Shown: one piece after another, positions 14,380 to 16,420 of the stretch
Layout of the letters: each line of letters opens with the position of its first letter
How positions within the stretch are numbered: position 1 is the first letter of the stretch
Assembly (NCBI GenBank): GCA_050694275.1
Contig: JBOGXF010000025.1
Coordinates: 1-16,420 of the forward strand
DNA from: JBOGXF01 sp050694275
GTDB lineage: Bacteria > Actinomycetota > CADDZG01 > WHSQ01
DNA: 16,420 bases
Direction of reading: 5' to 3'
Made by a program: the position numbers and the translations under genes
Notes under the pieces: model-generated
The model's database searches: none
What the model was told of the DNA's origin: nothing
The model's input: the letters and a program-made list of their open reading frames with translations, nothing else

Positions 14380-15144
14380 ATGCGAGAAGTAACCACCGAG
14401 CCGGCGAGCATCGCGAGTTGGATAGGCGCGGCGGATCGAGTCACCGCATTGACTGGGGCCGGCATCTCGACGGAGTCGGGCATCCCGGACTTTCGCGGCC
14501 CTCAGGGCGTGTGGACGACCGATCCGAAAGCGGAGCGTCTCTCGACCCTTCAGACCTACATGAGCGATCGGGACGTCCGAATAGAGGCGTGGCAGGCGCG
14601 CCTGAACCACCCCGTGTGGTCGGCTCGGCCGAATTCCGGTCACGTCGCGCTCGCCGAGCTCGAGCGGAAGGGGCATCTGCATGCGCTCGTCACCCAGAAC
14701 ATCGACGGGCTCCATCAGATGGCGGGGACCTCGGAGGAAATCCTCGTCGAGATTCACGGCACCCTGCGCGACGTGACGTGCATGGCATGCGGCGAGCGCG
14801 CGCCCATGGAGCGGGCGCTCGAGCGGGTGCGCGCAGGCGAAGTCGACCCGGAGTGCCGGACGTGTGGAGGGATTCTCAAATCGGCGACGATCTCGTTCGG
14901 CCAGAGCCTCGTCGCCCAGGACATGGAGCGCGCGGAGCGAGCGGCGGCGAGCTGCGACTTGTTCATCGCCGTCGGTACCTCGCTGGTCGTATACCCGGTC
15001 GCGTATCTGCCGCAGATCGCCCTGGGGGCCGGGGCGCGCCTGGTCGTGATCAACGGCGAGCAGACCCCGTACGACGCCCGCGCCGACGCGGTCCTGCGCG
15101 AGCCGATAGGAGAGGTGCTTCCCGCCTTGGTGGACCTCGTCTAG
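14380..15144 (+). CDS. Sir2-family NAD-dependent protein deacylase
   Basis: A 254-aa sirtuin that removes acyl groups from lysines using NAD+, releasing nicotinamide. The sequence shows TGAGIS (25-30), GIPDFRGPQGVW (34-45), QNID (106-109), catalytic H126 in EIHGTL, a four-Cys zinc site (C134, C137, C159, C162), GTSLVVYPVA (199-208) and a C-terminal VVING. All core residues are kept and the size is normal for a bacterial CobB-like enzyme. The Tyr-x-x-Arg pair of desuccinylases is not obvious; W71/R74 sit in the equivalent helix, so the acyl preference is open. It is divergent from the PGM1-like ligase with 21 bp between ATGs. The stop is 2 nt before an inverted-repeat element. Confidence 0.93.
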   Translation: MREVTTEPASIASWIGAADRVTALTGAGISTESGIPDFRGPQGVWTTDPKAERLSTLQTYMSDRDVRIEAWQARLNHPVWSARPNSGHVALAELERKGHLHALVTQNIDGLHQMAGTSEEILVEIHGTLRDVTCMACGERAPMERALERVRAGEVDPECRTCGGILKSATISFGQSLVAQDMERAERAAASCDLFIAVGTSLVVYPVAYLPQIALGAGARLVVINGEQTPYDARADAVLREPIGEVLPALVDLV

Positions 15145-15145
15145 T

Positions 15146-15196
15146 CCAAGGTTGCGCATCTCAGGCCTCTGGGGAGCCTCAAACGCGCAACCTTGG
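15146..15196. repeat. Inverted-repeat element, copy 2 (12-bp arms, 27-nt spacer)
   Basis: The arms CCAAGGTTGCGC (15146-15157) and GCGCAACCTTGG (15185-15196) are identical to copy 1 at 7395-7445. The spacer is again 27 nt; it shares ATNTCA at its left and CANAC at its right with copy 1, while its centre differs and forms its own AGGC/GCCT pairing. It fills the gap between the convergent Sir2 gene and the sialidase-like gene, 2 nt from the Sir2 stop and 9 nt from the other, as expected of a bidirectional terminator. Confidence 0.82.
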
Positions 15197-15204
15197 GAAC
15201 GGGC

Positions 15205-16419
15205 TCAGTCGAGCAGGAGCGCGATCGCCGGGTCCCCGTGGGACTTGTCCACGAACGAGGTCGCGATCGTCCCGTCCGGCATGATCGTGGTCGTTGCGAA
15301 ATCGAACCGGATGCTCGCCCCGAAGCCGGAGCCCACGGTTTCGTCCCCGTCCCCGACGAAGTACACGCGGGTGAGCTTCGGGTGCCCGCCCCGCGTCGAG
15401 AATCTGTACAGGAGATCCTGGTCGACGTCCTTGTCGGTGTTGTGGGAGTGAATCGCGATCGCGGTGATGCCGCGGCCCCCGTGCGCCGTGTAATCGAAGT
15501 CTTCGATCTCGTGGCGTCTGGGCAGATCGACGCGCACCTTGTCGAAGCTGCGGCCCCCGTTCGACGACAGTGAATAGACGAATGACTTCTCGCCGCGCTC
15601 GGCTACCACGTGGTGGAGGCGACCCTTCGAGTCCGCCAGCAGCCGGCCCTCGTCGAGCTGCCCCTTGGGCGTCTCGTACGAGGCCCACGTCGGCTCGGGG
15701 GACTCGAGTATGGCGAAGCTCGACCCCGAGCCCAGCGGTCCGATCTCGGCCGCGAGCGCCCCGCCCTTGGGGAGCGGCGTGATGCCGGACTCGGTGAGGG
15801 GCTGACCGAGGTCGGCCCAGTCGTCGCGCGGCAGGTCGAGCCAGCGACTCACGGGCGAGGAACGGAGCTGGTCGAGATCTCTGACGGATGGAATGAAGTA
15901 GTTGAGCCCGTCGATGCTCACGTAGAAGATCTCTCGATAGAAAGAGAAATTCGACATCAGGATCGAGATGTAAGGCGCTTCCACTCCTCTGAAGTCGAAT
16001 GGCCCCCTCACGACCGCGAGCCACGGGCGATCGAAGAACGGCGTATGGAGCTTGGTCTCGGAGTAGAGCCACGCCTCCTGCTCGACGTCGTACTTGAAGG
16101 TCACGATGTGATCACCCGAGTACGGATCCCACGTCATGCCGATGATGTCCCCGTTGGGCGCGACCGACACCGCGCCCTCGCCGTTCACGAGCGGCTCGAT
16201 GGGACGCACCTGGAACCACGTCCTGCCCATGTCCTCGGAGAACCGGAGATACGTACCGCCGAAGTCGAGCAGCTCGCCGTGTTGTGTCGTCGAGAGGTAG
16301 TTCTCGCAGCAATTGCCGGTGTTCTGAATCACGCGCCACCGCGCCGAGCCGAGCCGCTTACCGCGCGCGTCGAAGACCGGGTAGGACTTCACGTCGACCA
16401 CGGCCTGGTCGTAGGGCAC
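15205..16419 (-). CDS. Sialidase-like (Asp-box/BNR) protein, probably 5'-partial
   Basis: At least 404 aa, open to the right window edge. The first possible start seen is GTG at 16419, but nothing upstream is available, and a signal peptide, if any, would lie outside the window. A clear Asp-box SEDMGRTW (61-68) and a degenerate one, SSNGGRSF, indicate the six-bladed beta-propeller fold of sialidase/BNR-repeat proteins; DRPWLAVV (130-137) is also seen in many bacterial members. The full sialidase arginine triad cannot be confirmed, so glycoside hydrolysis is not claimed; many such proteins are non-enzymatic propellers. The stop is next to the inverted-repeat element shared with the convergent Sir2 gene. 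Confidence 0.7.
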   Translation of the reverse strand: MPYDQAVVDVKSYPVFDARGKRLGSARWRVIQNTGNCCENYLSTTQHGELLDFGGTYLRFSEDMGRTWFQVRPIEPLVNGEGAVSVAPNGDIIGMTWDPYSGDHIVTFKYDVEQEAWLYSETKLHTPFFDRPWLAVVRGPFDFRGVEAPYISILMSNFSFYREIFYVSIDGLNYFIPSVRDLDQLRSSPVSRWLDLPRDDWADLGQPLTESGITPLPKGGALAAEIGPLGSGSSFAILESPEPTWASYETPKGQLDEGRLLADSKGRLHHVVAERGEKSFVYSLSSNGGRSFDKVRVDLPRRHEIEDFDYTAHGGRGITAIAIHSHNTDKDVDQDLLYRFSTRGGHPKLTRVYFVGDGDETVGSGFGASIRFDFATTTIMPDGTIATSFVDKSHGDPAIALLLD

Positions 16420-16420
16420 G

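Noticed and set aside
12889..15144. Sir2-based antiphage defence module
   Set aside because: The sirtuin is a stand-alone CobB-like enzyme with a zinc site and no fused or adjacent effector; the neighbour is a ligase, not a known defence partner.
14359..15159. N-terminal extension of the PGM1-like gene to a 756-aa protein
   Set aside because: The extra 267 residues are antisense to the complete Sir2 gene and look like shadow sequence; family homology starts after ATG 14358.

Overview
The window is high-GC DNA with short gaps between genes. It probably comes from an actinomycete-like bacterium (phylum Actinomycetota, possibly a poorly cultured lineage). Support for this is the GC-rich coding, a tRNA-Thr / tRNA-Met / rpmG cluster that is typical of actinobacterial genomes, a PGM1-related ATP-grasp ligase (a family mostly known from actinobacteria), GTG and TTG starts, and TANNNT-type -10 boxes. 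The species cannot be named from this sequence.

Layout, left to right. (1) 33-803 (+) is a calcineurin-like metallophosphoesterase. (2) 818-2287 is an apparently intact ISL3-family insertion sequence, with a DDE transposase and imperfect 28-bp terminal inverted repeats, placed between two convergent genes. (3) 6546-2301 (-) is a compact run read leftwards: ribosomal protein L33 (rpmG, TTG start), UDP-glucose 6-dehydrogenase, UDP-glucuronate decarboxylase, and an SLC13/DASS-type transporter with two RCK_C domains. The two sugar-nucleotide enzymes form a UDP-glucose to UDP-glucuronate to UDP-xylose pathway. (4) 7360-6596 (-) holds tRNA-Thr(GGU), a tRNA with anticodon CAU, and a small zinc-ribbon protein whose leader can form two perfect stems, the second covering its ribosome binding site. 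(5) 9715-7454 (-) is a membrane histidine kinase with GAF and PAS domains. (6) 11515-9773 (-) is a secreted subtilisin-like protease with an unusual C-terminal tail of about 15 tryptophan-ended pentapeptides; a strong hairpin terminator separates it from the kinase gene. (7) 11794-12783 (+) is an agmatinase/arginase-family ureohydrolase. (8) 14358-12889 (-) and 14380-15144 (+) are a PGM1-related peptide ligase and a Sir2 deacylase, divergent with only 21 bp between start codons. (9) 16419-15205 (-) is a sialidase-like (Asp-box) protein reaching the window edge.

Apart from the sugar-nucleotide pair, the window is mostly independent housekeeping and accessory genes rather than one system. The most distinctive non-coding signals are a two-copy inverted-repeat element (12-bp arms, 27-nt spacer in both copies) next to stop codons at about 7.4 kb and 15.15 kb, and the structured leader of the zinc-ribbon gene. 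The most distinctive protein signals are the Trp-pentad tail of the protease and the orphan PGM1-type ligase. I see no CRISPR array, phage module or recognisable defence island.
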